DNA of 64,000 nt from Sclerurus mexicanus (Eukaryota; Chordata; Aves; Passeriformes; Furnariidae): the NCBI GenBank assembly GCA_013396755.1, contig VWZF01003203.1:528473-592472 (forward strand), written 5' to 3'. The position numbers and the translations under genes are program-made. Position 1 is the first letter of the stretch. Every line of letters begins with the position of its first letter. Positions 27,561 through 39,292 of the stretch are shown here, piece by piece. The notes beneath the pieces were generated by a model that was not told the DNA's origin, did no database searches, and was given only the letters and a program-made list of their open reading frames with translations.

Positions 27561-29414
27561 GTTTACACAGCTCCTCCAGATTAGAGTAGCACAGTATGGA
27601 GTGGAAGTTGAACTTGTTTTGATTTTAGGAGCATACATTTTAATGTAGTTTCTTCTTCTATTTCTAACAAACAGAAAATAATACAGACACTAATAAAACC
27701 AGAGAATAATACAAGGAATTTATTTTTAGAAGGCCTGTGTTAGCTTCATTCTTTGGCTGTTCAGTTAGGAACTGTGAAGGAAGCCTTGCACAACATAGGC
27801 TTATAAGGAAATTAACTTTTTAGTTTTTATTAATTTTGATTTTTATTTCTCAGACTGTGATTTACAAACCAGACAGATGCTATATAATATTGTACAGAGA
27901 AATTGTATCATTACATTAGAAATTTATCACATTCTCCTTGGACTAAACTGCAGAGTTCAGTCAATGAGGTAGAAATAAATCAGTTGTTACATTAAAAATG
28001 TATTAAGAAAAAAAAATACCAAAAAACAAACCCAAAGCAAACAAACAAAAACCCTCAAACACAAAACTTCTTAGAAGTTGAGTTTTTAGATGCTTATCTA
28101 GATTGGCAGAAAGTGTCCCAGCTTCAAGGAAAAGCATCTACTAGGTCTTAGTCAAATATTTAACATGTTCCCCATAATAATTTGGCAAGTAGGACTTGTA
28201 TTGTCTGTGGAAAAAATCTGATCCATGATTTTGTTATAGTCTCTGTGTGGGCACTTGCTGCACAATGTGCATTTAATCCTGAAATTCTCTGGATTTAAAG
28301 TTGCTTTCCTTCATGCATTTCTCTTTCTTAGTACTTCTTGGTATGATTGCTACTTGTCTTTGAGTTTCTTTGGTGCTACTTAATGTCACTCAAAGAGAAC
28401 CTTCTTACATTTCCCCTTAGGGGATGGAATGCATTGGCAACTGAAATTATTATATCTTTTCTGATTTTGAGACTTCAGTGAATGATTCAGATGAATCATT
28501 CAAAAAGAATTGTCATTGCTTACATGGCATGCAGTCCTGTTGCATTTCTCACAGGAGCGTAAAAAGGCAGAGAGCAAACTATGGCCCAGCTTCATGTCCT
28601 CCTACATATTTGCCTTTCAGACCTTCATGACTTGTGATATTTGTGGTCTTAGTAGTCTGTATTTATAATGACCAAATGATGGTAGAAAAAAAGAGATTGG
28701 CAGTAAGCAAGAAAACTTACCAAGAGCTGAAAAGAGATGGCCTAATGCTTGAAGTGTGTGGAGAGTTACTTTGGAGGAAATCTAGGTAAAATTTGTATTA
28801 AGTGCATCAGAAATATTGAGGACAACTTTTTGGATGAGTCTGCATTTGAGTAGTTTGTGGGGCTGAGTCCTTGATTGTTATGAGGAAGAGTCCTTTGCAG
28901 CTGTTTTTGTGAACATGAAGGGTTAAATGATAAAACAGAAATCCATCTTCATGCTTTTGCTTAAAACTCAAAGGCCCGGATTTCAGAAGGAGCTGTAAAG
29001 CTTTCAGCAAGAATCATGTGAACGCTACGGTAAAATTAAAAGCCAAAATGTGAAGAGTGCGTGATGTGAGATGCTAGCTCAGGACTTTTGGGAGTCAAGA
29101 ACAGATCCCATTGCTCTAGCAGAGGAGACCACCCTTGGAATTGCAGTGAACTGTAGCAGTGACTATCTGCTTTGCAATGTAATGGAGTTATATAGACTGA
29201 CACCCCACTACACAATTGTGTCCCCTGGTGGTAGCCTCTCTCAACACTTCTTCACTCAGGGGAAAACAGATGTTATTTACAAGTACTTCTGTAGGGGTTG
29301 AAAAATCTCCTTAATATACAGATCCCAGCTGCGCAAGGAAAGGAGAAGAATAAGAGTGTTCATACAAAAAAGGTTCTTTACTGAGGGTGTTTGTTTTTTC
29401 TCCTCTTTGTATAG
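27561..29414. other. Intronic sequence up to the 43-bp PIEZO2 exon
   Basis: AT-rich with an A-rich (CAAA)-type tract at 28004-28067. No gene other than the following exon was recognised. The final bases form the acceptor of that exon. Confidence 0.6.
28004..28067. repeat. A-rich (CAAA)n-like simple repeat
   Basis: Poly-A run followed by irregular CAAA/CCCAAA units. Confidence 0.85.
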
Positions 29415-29457
29415 GTTCAACATGGGAGAAAACATTACGGCAGATTGGTTTTGAAAG
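29415..29457 (+). CDS. PIEZO2: PIEZO2 small internal exon (43 bp)
   Basis: Internal coding exon of the Piezo2 mechanosensitive cation channel, a large trimeric plasma-membrane protein that mediates touch and proprioception. The first two bases (GT) complete a codon begun in the previous exon, expected to be TGT (Cys). Thirteen codons follow, reading STWEKTLRQIGFE, and the last two bases (AG) begin a serine codon. From memory, mammalian PIEZO2 has nearly the same peptide in the extracellular-side loop before the fourth membrane helix, with Phe instead of Leu after TWEKT. PIEZO1 differs clearly here. The acceptor is a T/C-rich tract ending in tatag at 29414. The donor is AG|gtaagc at 29458, a strong consensus. 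A possible branch point lies in ttactgag near 29384. At 43 bp, not a multiple of three, skipping would shift the frame. The exon is too short to be found by ORF length; it was recognised from its peptide and splice signals. Confidence 0.93.
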
Positions 29458-30320
29458 GTAAGCCATAAATTTATCTCCTTACCAGTGCAAAAAGTAAAGA
29501 AAGAAAAACTGCATGGGCAAATTTGGAGAATTATTTATTTTAGTTGATTGAATGTATCAATGACCTCAAATTTAGAGAGGAAGTCATGCAGTGTCATGCA
29601 CATATGTATTCAGTTTTTCTGTTTGTGTCGTCATCTCTTTCCTCTGATGCAATTTATTCACCACATGGTCTTTGTTCTTAGTGTTTTATGCTGGCTACCA
29701 TATAGCATGCTAATAGTAAAAAAGGGACACACCATTTGGGCACAAGTCTTACTTATGAACGAAAATACTGCTCTCACACATATTATTTTTTTCCATGAAA
29801 CTTCTAGCCTGTGACAGTTGACAAAAGTTAATGAAGTTGAAAGAGGTCCAAAGATGGCAGAGGGCTATTCAGTATCAGAGGAAAATTCAATATGCAAAAT
29901 TCCTCAAGTGCAAGAACTTCTTGTGGATAAACTTAACCACAAGGTCATCCTACCACAAACATATGTCTGTCTTGTAAATTAAACTAGGCCAAACCCAGTA
30001 AAGAATGATCTCAAGTTGGGATTCAAAGGCTCAATGTCATGTTAATTCTTCTACAAATGGTAAGCAGAAGAATCTGCTCTCCACTTAAAGTTTTCGATAT
30101 TAGTGAAAATTACACACTCTCAGGGGCTTCGAGTTTATTATCCTTAAAGGGTTATTTTTCACAGATTGTGCTTTTTTCTCAATTCAGTTTGGTACCATGA
30201 CGAGCATTTCATTCACCATGATATCAAATGTGTCTAAAGGGCAATACTATAAACTATTGATTCTTTCATCACTCAAATTATGAATTAGCACCTGTTGGTG
30301 CTGCTTGTTCCATCAGAATT

Positions 30321-30333
30321 AAAAAAAAAAAAA
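30321..30333. repeat. Poly-A run
   Basis: Thirteen consecutive A in intron between the exon and the next CR1. No retrocopy body was recognised to its left. Confidence 0.85.
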
Positions 30334-30920
30334 GTTTTGAGGAGTGCTAGAATGAATTGATACCCTGGGTCTGTGTTTTGAAAGTGACAATGGAAAATGG
30401 TCAGTGTTTTTTTGGCTGAGTTTATGAGAAGTCCTGTGGTGGCAATTTCCAACTCGTGAGATGTTTTAAAATGGAGAACCTATGATACTGTGTATATGTA
30501 ATGAATGTACCACATGAAAGATGGAGAATTACAGCTGACAAGGCTGCCTGAGAGGAGGCAAATATATAGAAGAGATTACTGTGCAGATCCCATTATTGCC
30601 ACTCTAGCTTGAAAAGCAGAAGGGCATTCAGATGACACTTCTGCACCTTGAGAGATTGATTGTCATCCTGGAATAACTTTATTTGAAACAGCACATTAGT
30701 TAGCATAGATGGGGTGAAGATTTGAATGTACTTGGCTTGCATAATCATAGGAGCAAATATGTTCTCTCATCATCTTTTTCAGAGAACCGGCAAAGAGGAA
30801 AAAAAAAAAAGAAAGATAAAGTCCTTCATACAGATAGAACAATTAAGATTTGTGATTTTTAAAATAGTAATCACCATCTTACCTGCATTTTTAACACAGG
30901 GTTTTTTATTACATGTTATA

Positions 30921-31067
30921 AAATCATAGAATTGGAAAGGACCTTAAAGAGCATCTAGTTCTAGCCCTGCTGCTATGGTCGGGGGCACCTCTCACTAGAC
31001 CAGGTTGTTCAGAGCCCCATCCAAACTGGCCTTGAGCACCTCCAGGGATGGGTCATCCACCACGTCT
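30921..31067 (-). mobile_element. CR1 LINE fragment, antisense
   Basis: On plus it reads aaatcatagaattggaaagg, ccttaaagagcatctagttc, gaccaggttgttcagagccc and cttgagcacctccagggatg. This is the reverse complement of a CR1 3' region with the octamer-type tail at 30921. Confidence 0.92.
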
Positions 31068-32590
31068 CAAGTTGGTTGACTAAAAGGTTAATGAGTGACA
31101 TATATGCAAAGCTCAGTGTTAAATCCTTTATAGCAATATTTGCTTATTATCGTATTTTATGTTACTGCTTAAGATCACTATTTTTTATAACTTAAGGAAT
31201 AGTTTCCAAAGCAAACAAAGGGATACCCATTGCTGTATGTAATACTTAGTTGATGGAATCACTCTTAACTTGCAGTCACAGAAGTAGAAATCCCAGGTCT
31301 GCAGATCTCTCCAACCTGAGAGATTATTCTGGGAGTGTAACACTACATGCTTTCCCTAATCTTACTTTTTTAAATAGGAATTTTTGGCCACTGTTAGAGA
31401 CAGGATAGTGGGTTACATCTGTGTTAGCTCTAATTCAGTACAACTGTTCTTGTGTGATTTGTAACAACTCTAGAAAAAGAAGCAGCAGCAGGATGCTTGG
31501 CAATTTAAAAACATATTCTCTTCAAACTGTTGACTTAGGCACACCTGAGTTAGCTGTGAAATATCAATAGCATTTGAATGTGTTGTTTGAGCAAGGACCT
31601 TCTCATTCAGAAGGAAGCAGGATTTTTGGATACACAAAAAGAAAGACATTAAGTAATGTCCTAAGGAGGAATAATCTTTGCTTTAAAACTGGAGCATTCA
31701 TATAAAATGTTCTTCTCAACAAACTGTTTTAGAGTGGGTTGAGGAACAGGAGATAGGGACAGTCATTTACATTGCAGAAAATTAAGCCCAGATAATTTAC
31801 AGCTGATATCATCACTCCTTTGTGGCTACATGGTGTTTATTCTGCAGTAGTAGAGTGCTTACATTGCTGTTGTCTTCATATCCTGGAAAACATTGTGGCA
31901 CCAAGAGATCTGACTGTGAGGCTTTTATGTAAGCATTACTTGTGAGTAGAGGATGCTGCTTTTCAATGCGAGGGAAATTAAAAACGCTGGAGCTCGAGTA
32001 AAGGAGCTTTATATATCCAGGAAATGACTGGAGTTAAGAGCTTTTCAATTAAAAGGAGTATATGTGGGTTTGATAGATTTAAATGAAAGTCTTTATGTTA
32101 CTGATTGTTTTTCAAGACATTACAAATTAGCTAACTGTAACATACTGTGGTACTCATCACCTTTGTCCAAGAGGATCTAGACTGCAGTCCCTGACTATGT
32201 TCTGAAGAACATTTTGGAGACATTTTAAGAATTATGAGAAATATTAACTTATATTGTGCTGTCCTACAAGAAACGTGGTTTAAAATGCTGAGCATGTGTG
32301 ATACTTGCATGTCAAGCAAGCTGTCACCTCAATGGTTTCTTTAATAATCTTTAATAAGCCAAAGCAAGTAGGTTTATGGGTAAATATGATGGCTTTTTTA
32401 CAAATGTTAACATTTATTATTATCATTATTGGGGCTTGTTTAGATGGCACCCACATATGCATAAAAATGTCTGTATAGCAGTCAGCTCTGCTGTACTTTG
32501 TTCCAAAAATGACTAAAAATGTGTTTTAGAAGTCATTGTTCATCTCACTGTCTTAAGATTTTTTCAATCACTTTCAGGACTCAGTGTATA
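31068..32590. other. Intronic sequence between CR1 pieces, no gene seen
   Basis: AT-rich, stop-dense in all frames, with no repeat recognised. Confidence 0.55.
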
Positions 32591-32852
32591 TCATAGAATA
32601 GAATCATTAAAGCTAGAAAAGACCTCCAAGATCAGTTTTGAGCAAACACCTTCATGTCAACTAAACCACAGCATTAAGTGCCACATCTAGTCATTTCTTG
32701 AACACTTCCAAGGATAGTGACTCCACCACTTCCCTGGGCAGCCCTTTCCAATGCTTAACCACCCTTTAAGTGAAGAAATTCTTCCTGATGCCCAACTTGA
32801 ACCTCCCCTGGTGCAGTTTGAGGCCATTTCCTCTTGTCCTGTTGCTAGGAGG
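32591..32852 (-). mobile_element. CR1 LINE fragment, antisense
   Basis: On plus it reads tcatagaatagaatcattaa, agaaaagacctccaagatca and gactccaccacttccctggg, followed by gaagaaattcttcctgatgc and ggccatttcctcttgtcctg. A well-preserved reverse-complement CR1 3' end of about 260 bp. Confidence 0.93.
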
Positions 32853-35800
32853 CTTACTTGAAATCTCAAGTGAAATAGTTATGAACAATTAACAGTAACT
32901 GTGCTTGTTTCCTGGCTACTCTGGCAATTAAAGAGATCTTAATGCAAGAAGCCTGTTAAAATTCAAAAGGAAAGAGGATCAGGTCAGTCATGGAGCTCAT
33001 CTTCTCCTGTAATGCAGCCAGTAGTGTCTTTTCAGCTCATGGCTGTGGTGAGGCTTGCCATGCAGCGCCTGGAAAGAGCCACAGCCAGCACTGGGGAAAT
33101 GCAGCCACACTGCAGAAAATTAAAACCAGAAGAACTTTTTTTAACACCTAAATTTCTCTAATTTGGGCCACCATATGATGAAGCTTGTGTCCTTGTCTAG
33201 TAGATTCAATAGTGATTACAGAAATGTCTTCTGTTACTACATATTTGTTGACCTATAAATGATCTAATAATTTTAAAACTTTAAATGGGAGTCATTGGAT
33301 ATCTTAAAACGCATTGTCCTGCAGGGTTTCCAGACTTCCAGTCTTCCTCTCACTATGCTTCTCTGAGTTGTAGTTTCTAATGTGACTAGTAACTATTCAG
33401 CTATTAACAACACTCCTCTTCCCTTTTTACATTTGTTCCCGTGGTGTTTCTCTTATGTGTGTAATGCTTTATATTACAGTTCCACAAAACAGACTTAAGA
33501 ATGATTTAATAACTGTTATTACATGTTAAGTAAATACCAACTGTTTTAGAAAATATATATTTGAAGAATAACAGATGTGTGGCTATTACACTTTTGGCAA
33601 CATTTGATAGGTATGTTTTTCATAGCAAATAGCTGTTTCAGTGACACAGAGAAAGGAACTTTTGAGTACCAATTTCATAATAAAATGTAATTATAAAAAT
33701 GAAAGAGTTTTCCATATTCAAGGTACAACTTTTCTTTGGTTGATAGCTTCAATCCGATTCTGAAATAATTTATTTTTGTGGTATGCAAAACTTTATTGTA
33801 AATTTGAAGTTATCTACATATAAATGCAAAAGTAATTTCTACTACATAATGCTAATAAGACTTGTCTGCACCATACTTAGTACAGCAGCAACATCTATGT
33901 ACAATGTGCAACAAGTAACATCCCAGATTCTGTTTAAAGTAATGCTGAGGGTGATTGACAGTGAAAGCTGCTCCTGTTAGTAAAATACTGTGTATTGAGT
34001 TGTGATCTTTTTATTCTCTTTTTAATCCTTTTACTGTTCCCGAAGAATGAAAAGGTAGTTGGGGATTGGTAGCTGTCACACAGAAAGGAAAGGTAAAGGA
34101 GCAGGGAAGGGAATAAGACCTAAAAGGAAAGAGGAAAAGACCTAAAGATTTCTATGTCATGGCTAGACCTTGGAAAAGAAGATTGGCTTCTATTAAGATG
34201 TATCTCAGATCTTCTATATACCTCAGTAGCTTCTTCAAGTACTCTTCTGAATACAAAATGATAAGGAGAACACTCTGCATTGTGTTTGTCTGAAGGAAAA
34301 TGAACACAACAGCCCTGCATGCCACAGGTAAAGAGACACAGCTTACCCAGTAGACGGCAGGAACAAGTTAGCTGTCATCACTGAGATGCATTTTTGTTCC
34401 TATGTCGATCTCTGAGAGCAGACGGATGTCTGCTTTTGCAGCTGCTCCACATATGTCCTGGCTCAGTGTAGCCAAAAATATTGTGTATATCTTCCCTACC
34501 CCTTGCAGAGACTGAAAACTCAGTTTCCAAAACCACTCGTGACATGTGGTGAGCGCTGGAATCCAGACGCATCAGAAGCACTTCCCAAGCACCTCCTTCC
34601 AGGTTTAGGTTGCTAATTATGAGCCTACTGGTGATCTGTTTTCTCTCTTTCCCGATGCTTAGATTGCCTGTAACTTGCTTGGATATTTGATTGGTGCTTG
34701 GCCAGAGTTTCTCTGGGTGACATGTAGGAATAAACAGAAAGAAGAGAATATCATTTGATTCTGTAAATATTTAGTATGCAAAATTCTGGCTTGGAAATCT
34801 AACTACCATATGGTTTTCTACAGTGATATCCCCCACTTCTCCCCACGCTCTTTGGTGATTTAATGAAAAGTATAAATATATGTTTGAAATACAAAGTCTT
34901 ATCCTGATACCATGCTCCATAATTTCAAGCCCTTTCTTCACATACAGCTGAATCCTATAGTCCTTTCTTGGGCAAGGCTCCCATTGGCATACTTTTGGGA
35001 GCATTACCTCAGCCAGGGGCTGAACAAGGGTGCACAGTCTAATTCTTGAGAGGTTATTTTAAAAGAAAAAGTCCAGTTTGAATGCATTTAACAAATATTG
35101 AATAACTTGAGTCTGGGAAGAAAAAGAAAAAATGGGTGCAGTGGTGCAATCAAAGGGACATGGGAAAGCCCTGCCAGGCACCTCTTTCACCATTTTGGAA
35201 AAAAATAGCTTTATTAGTGTCTACAATTCTTTTGGTCTCCTGTCCCACAAAGCACTTAAGCAAGTGCTTAATTTTTCAGCACCCAGCCATGCCCCCTTAC
35301 TTTGGCAGAGTTCTCTTCTACAGCATAACATCCTGTAACTGCTTCATATCAGAGAAATTAGAGTAATTGATGATTTGTTCATACTTTCTCTTCTTAGTTT
35401 TGTGATGTCCAGCATATTTTTGTAGGAGTTAATGAATATGAATTTATTCTGCAGTAATTACAATTACATATGTTCTTTGAATAATATTAATATATATTCA
35501 GATAAATGTAACATAGGGAGATGAGAAGATGGAACCAATTCCACACCTTTCCTTTGGAGGCTGTGAATTAAAGAGCACTTTACAGGTTATAACAGAACTG
35601 TTGTCTTCTGGATGATATCTCAGTTTAGTCATTTCTCTGCCTGGCCAAACATGGTACTGCAGACCTTGTGCTCAGCCCCAAGCTGCCTTTAGGGCCAGGG
35701 TTAGGGTTCAAAGGCTACAGCTCCAGGGGCACTGCAGAAAGCATGCCAAGGGGAGCATGGCACTGCACCAACGTTGAGCCCTCCCCAGCTTTCTTATCTG

Positions 35801-37108
35801 GACCAAACATGGTACTTGCTACCTCAGACCCAAGCCACCAAACCTAATCAATACGTGATCTGTAGGCAGAGGACTACATCAGAAGGGCTTATTGATGTCC
35901 TTCCAGCTGTAACACTGCTCTTCTTTTCTTAATTGGTGATGAATGATGAATGAGGGGGCTTCCCATGTGCATGCACTTGTCTCCAGGCAAAGAGCGGCAC
36001 AGGATGGTGAGTCCTGGGAAGTCAGGGGGACTTAGGTTGCTTTAATTTAATTTTCAAAGCTTCCCTCATTTTTTTACTTCATGGTGGCCAGGACTGTGGA
36101 ATTTGTGCATGTGTGTGCTGAAGTATTCGTCCTGTTTATAGTGTGGGAAATGGGGAAGAATGTGTTTTCAGTTTCATTTGATATATACTGCACGCTTGAG
36201 GTTCTATCTTAAATTGAGTTTTCTTTGCTGCTCTGACAAAAAGTGAGACTTTGAAATAAAAGTCTGAGTTACAGAGAAAGCCAAAATAAAAATTGGATTA
36301 GATTTGCAAAGAACAAAAATGTTATTCAAAAAGATATGAAGGAAACTGAAGTTGTTTTTTGTCCCTAACACTGTGTCAACTGAAATGTTTTAGTCAGTGT
36401 TAAATACTGAAAAGGAAACAATTTAAACCTAGTTTTAAACCAGTTTAATGTCTTAGATTTTCTTCCAATTGTCTAATGTTCTGATGTTGCTGTGTGTAGT
36501 TAGTCCATTGTGCTCAGGCACAAGTTACTGTGAGTGAATCACTTTCTAATTGCTTGTGAGCAAACAATACTCTGTATTGGGCATGCCATAGTAGCCTGTG
36601 AAGCAACTTAACCCTGTTGTTTCCAATCAGAAAGAAATAATTTCAGGACAGCCGCCCTAGCCCCTAGAGTGAACATAATCTGAAATGAGAATAGAACTAA
36701 TAAGTTCCCCATTTTGGACTATTATTCCATTTACCAGCTGTGTTTCGTGGTTCCTTAAGAGCAGTGGCCAATGAAGAATTTCTGCATTTAACTCCAGCCC
36801 TGAGCTATATCCATAAAGCTGGGTAGCCGCTCCCATTTCAGGGTGGTTTGGTTGTCCTCATGGAAGGAGCTTCTGGGAGGGTCCATCTCCCTTAAGTTTG
36901 CCATTTTTTCTGTGTTTTGTTTATTCTTTCCCCAGCATCTTGGGAATGTTTGTATTAACACTTTTTGTGTCAGGTAGGCAAGTACCCTACTCTTCATGGG
37001 CAAATACAGCATCTGTCACAGTTAATGCCCAAGACTCCTACTTAGAATTTGATTAATCTGCTTATCCCAAGATATGGGCTATATTCTGTTATTTGCTCTG
37101 TAGAAAGG
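32853..37108. other. Intronic sequence, no gene seen
   Basis: AT-rich, with a GC-richer patch about 35640-35860 that carries two 14-bp direct repeats and a two-unit TTAGGG-like run (35697-35707). No exon recognised on either strand. Confidence 0.55.
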
Positions 37109-37407
37109 GGCCTGGGGTGATTTGGCAGCAGGTTCAATAGGAGCCAGCAGTGTGCCCTGGCAGACAAGAGAGCAAACTGCATTCTGGGTTGCATCATACA
37201 CATCATAAACAACAGAGCTGATTGCTGTATTCAGTGTTGGTGCGTCCTCGTCTTGAGCACTGTGAGCAGTTCTGGGTCCCACAATTTAAGAAGGATATCA
37301 AGGTCCTTGGAAGCTTCTGAAAAAAAGTCAACAATGCTGATGAAAGGGTGGGAAGGAATGTCTTATGGGGCATGACTGAAGACTCTGGGTTTGTTTAGTT
37401 TGAAGAT
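37109..37407 (+). mobile_element. CR1-Y-like LINE, left part of a copy split by a later insertion
   Basis: Sense-strand CR1 sequence from the end of the reverse-transcriptase ORF: gagccagcagtgtgccctgg, tgcatcatacacatcataaa, cagttctgggtcccacaatt, aagaaggatatcaaggtcct, ending ggtttgtttagtttgaagat. It stops at the point where CR1 normally continues GAAGAGGAGGCTG; that continuation is found at 38894. The reading frame is broken by stops and indels. Confidence 0.85.
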
Positions 37408-37912
37408 TCTGCACCTTGCATGAGGCAACTCCAGATGTACGTATGGACTGGGGAATGAGATGCTGGAAAGCAGTGCTGCGAAAAGGGACCTGGGAGCCCT
37501 AGTTGATGGCAAGTTGAAGATGAGTCAGCAGTACCCTGGCAGTCTGGAAGGTCACCCATGTCCTGGTGGGCATCAAGCAAAGCATCGCCAACCAGTCAAG
37601 GGAGGGGATTGTCCTGTTCTGCTCTGCACCGTGGCGGCCTCACCCTGGATATTGTGTGGAGTTTTGGGCACCGCAATATAAGAAAGATATTGAGCCATTA
37701 GAGAGTGTCCAGAGGGGGGCAACAAAGATGGTGAAAGACCTTGAAGGGAAGCTGTGTGAGGAGTGGCTGAGGGCACCTGGTCTGTTCAGCCTAGAGAAGA
37801 GGAGACCAAGGGGAGACCTCATTGCACTTACAACCTACTTGTGATGGGAATAGGAGCGGCAGGCACTGATCTCTTTTGTGTGGTAACAAGTGACAGGACC
37901 TGAGAGAATGGC
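37171..37912. repeat. Direct tandem duplication, copy 1 (742 bp)
   Basis: Starts agcaaactgcattctgggtt and ends gacctgagagaatggc. By eye it is identical to 37914-38655, including every internal open stretch, at a constant offset of 743. It spans part of the older CR1 and most of the younger one. Confidence 0.93.
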
Positions 37913-37913
37913 N
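37913..37913. other. Single N at the duplication junction
   Basis: One undetermined base exactly between the two 742-bp copies, as left by a gap of nominal size 1 in assembly. Confidence 0.98.
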
Positions 37914-38655
37914 AGCAAACTGCATTCTGGGTTGCATCATACACATCATAAACAACAGAGCTGATTGCTGTATTCAGTGTTGGTGCGTCCTCGTCTTGAG
38001 CACTGTGAGCAGTTCTGGGTCCCACAATTTAAGAAGGATATCAAGGTCCTTGGAAGCTTCTGAAAAAAAGTCAACAATGCTGATGAAAGGGTGGGAAGGA
38101 ATGTCTTATGGGGCATGACTGAAGACTCTGGGTTTGTTTAGTTTGAAGATTCTGCACCTTGCATGAGGCAACTCCAGATGTACGTATGGACTGGGGAATG
38201 AGATGCTGGAAAGCAGTGCTGCGAAAAGGGACCTGGGAGCCCTAGTTGATGGCAAGTTGAAGATGAGTCAGCAGTACCCTGGCAGTCTGGAAGGTCACCC
38301 ATGTCCTGGTGGGCATCAAGCAAAGCATCGCCAACCAGTCAAGGGAGGGGATTGTCCTGTTCTGCTCTGCACCGTGGCGGCCTCACCCTGGATATTGTGT
38401 GGAGTTTTGGGCACCGCAATATAAGAAAGATATTGAGCCATTAGAGAGTGTCCAGAGGGGGGCAACAAAGATGGTGAAAGACCTTGAAGGGAAGCTGTGT
38501 GAGGAGTGGCTGAGGGCACCTGGTCTGTTCAGCCTAGAGAAGAGGAGACCAAGGGGAGACCTCATTGCACTTACAACCTACTTGTGATGGGAATAGGAGC
38601 GGCAGGCACTGATCTCTTTTGTGTGGTAACAAGTGACAGGACCTGAGAGAATGGC
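37914..38655. repeat. Direct tandem duplication, copy 2 (742 bp)
   Basis: Second copy, starting agcaaactgcattctgggtt directly after the N and running without a break into the CR1 3' end at 38656. Confidence 0.93.
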
Positions 38656-38893
38656 CTGAAGTTGGGTCAGGGGAGGGTTAGGTTTGCTGTTGGAAAGAGG
38701 TTCTTCACCCTGAGGGTGGTTGGGCACTGTAACAGGCTCCCAGGGAAGTGGTCACAGCACCAAGTCTGACAGAGTTCAAGAAGTGTTTGGGCAATACTCT
38801 TGGACAGACTGGTGTGACTTGAGAATGGGTGCAGGGCAAAGAGTTGGATTAAATGATCCTTGTGGGCCCCTTCCAACTTGGCATATTCTGTGA

Positions 38894-39292
38894 GATAAGG
38901 AGACTGTGGGGTGACCTCATCACCCTGCAGCTTCCTGTGGAGGAGAGGTGGAGAGGGAAGTGCTGAGTTCTTCAACCGGACACATGGCATGGTTCAAAGC
39001 TGCGTCCGTCATGGGAGGTTTAGACTGGACATTAGGAAGTGTTTCTCTACCAAGTGGGTGGTCAGACTCTGGAAGAGGCTTCCTAGAGAGGTGAGCTTTT
39101 CAGTGACTCTTGGCCTGCCAGAGTCATTTCGATAATGCCCTAAATAACGTGCTTTAACTTTTGGTCAACCCTGAGGTGGTTGGGCAGTTGGACATGACCA
39201 TTGTAGGTCAATTCCAAGTCAGCTGTTCCTCTGTTCTGCTCTCCTCTCCTCTGCTCTGCTCTCCTCTCCTTTGCTCTCCTCTCTTTTGCAAA
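38894..39292 (+). mobile_element. CR1-Y-like LINE, right part of the split copy with pentamer tail
   Basis: Resumes the older element at gataaggagactgtggggtg, then ggaggtttagactggacatt, ggaagaggcttcctagagag, gtgctttaacttttggtcaa and gaccattgtaggtcaattcc. The peptide GRFRLDIRKCFSTKWVVRLW is the end of CR1 ORF2. The tail from about 39227 is built of TCTGC, TCTCC and TTTGC pentamers, a drifted form of the (TTCTA)n tail seen in the related copy at 44.5 kb. Confidence 0.85.

Larger units (their letters stand above)
37408..38893 (+). mobile_element. Younger CR1 LINE nested in the older copy, with an internal duplication
   Basis: Begins ttctgcacct, continues through gagatgctggaaagcagtgc, acctgggagccctagttgat, gtgtccagaggggggcaaca and cctagagaagaggagaccaa, and ends tgatccttgtgggcccctt, ccaacttggcatattctgtga. 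This is the C-terminal end of CR1 ORF2 plus the 3' UTR and octamer tail. Peptide pieces such as VEFWAPQYKKDIEPLESVQR and GLFSLEKRRPRGDLIA are the usual CR1 ORF2 C-terminus. The true length should be about 743 bp, because 37171-37912 is repeated at 37914-38655 across one N. The four bases AGAT occur at both edges and could be a short target duplication or chance. Confidence 0.87.

Noticed and set aside
35697..35707. TTAGGG-like run as an interstitial telomere
   Set aside because: Fewer than two full units; expected by chance.
37460..38587. Pairs of identical open frames (73, 92, 67, 60, 61 codons) read as genes
   Set aside because: The plus-strand ones are fragments of the CR1 ORF2 C-terminus and the minus-strand ones are shadows. 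Their pairing only reflects the 742-bp duplication.
38667..38990. 107-codon minus-strand open frame
   Set aside because: Reverse strand of the CR1 3' end; not a gene.
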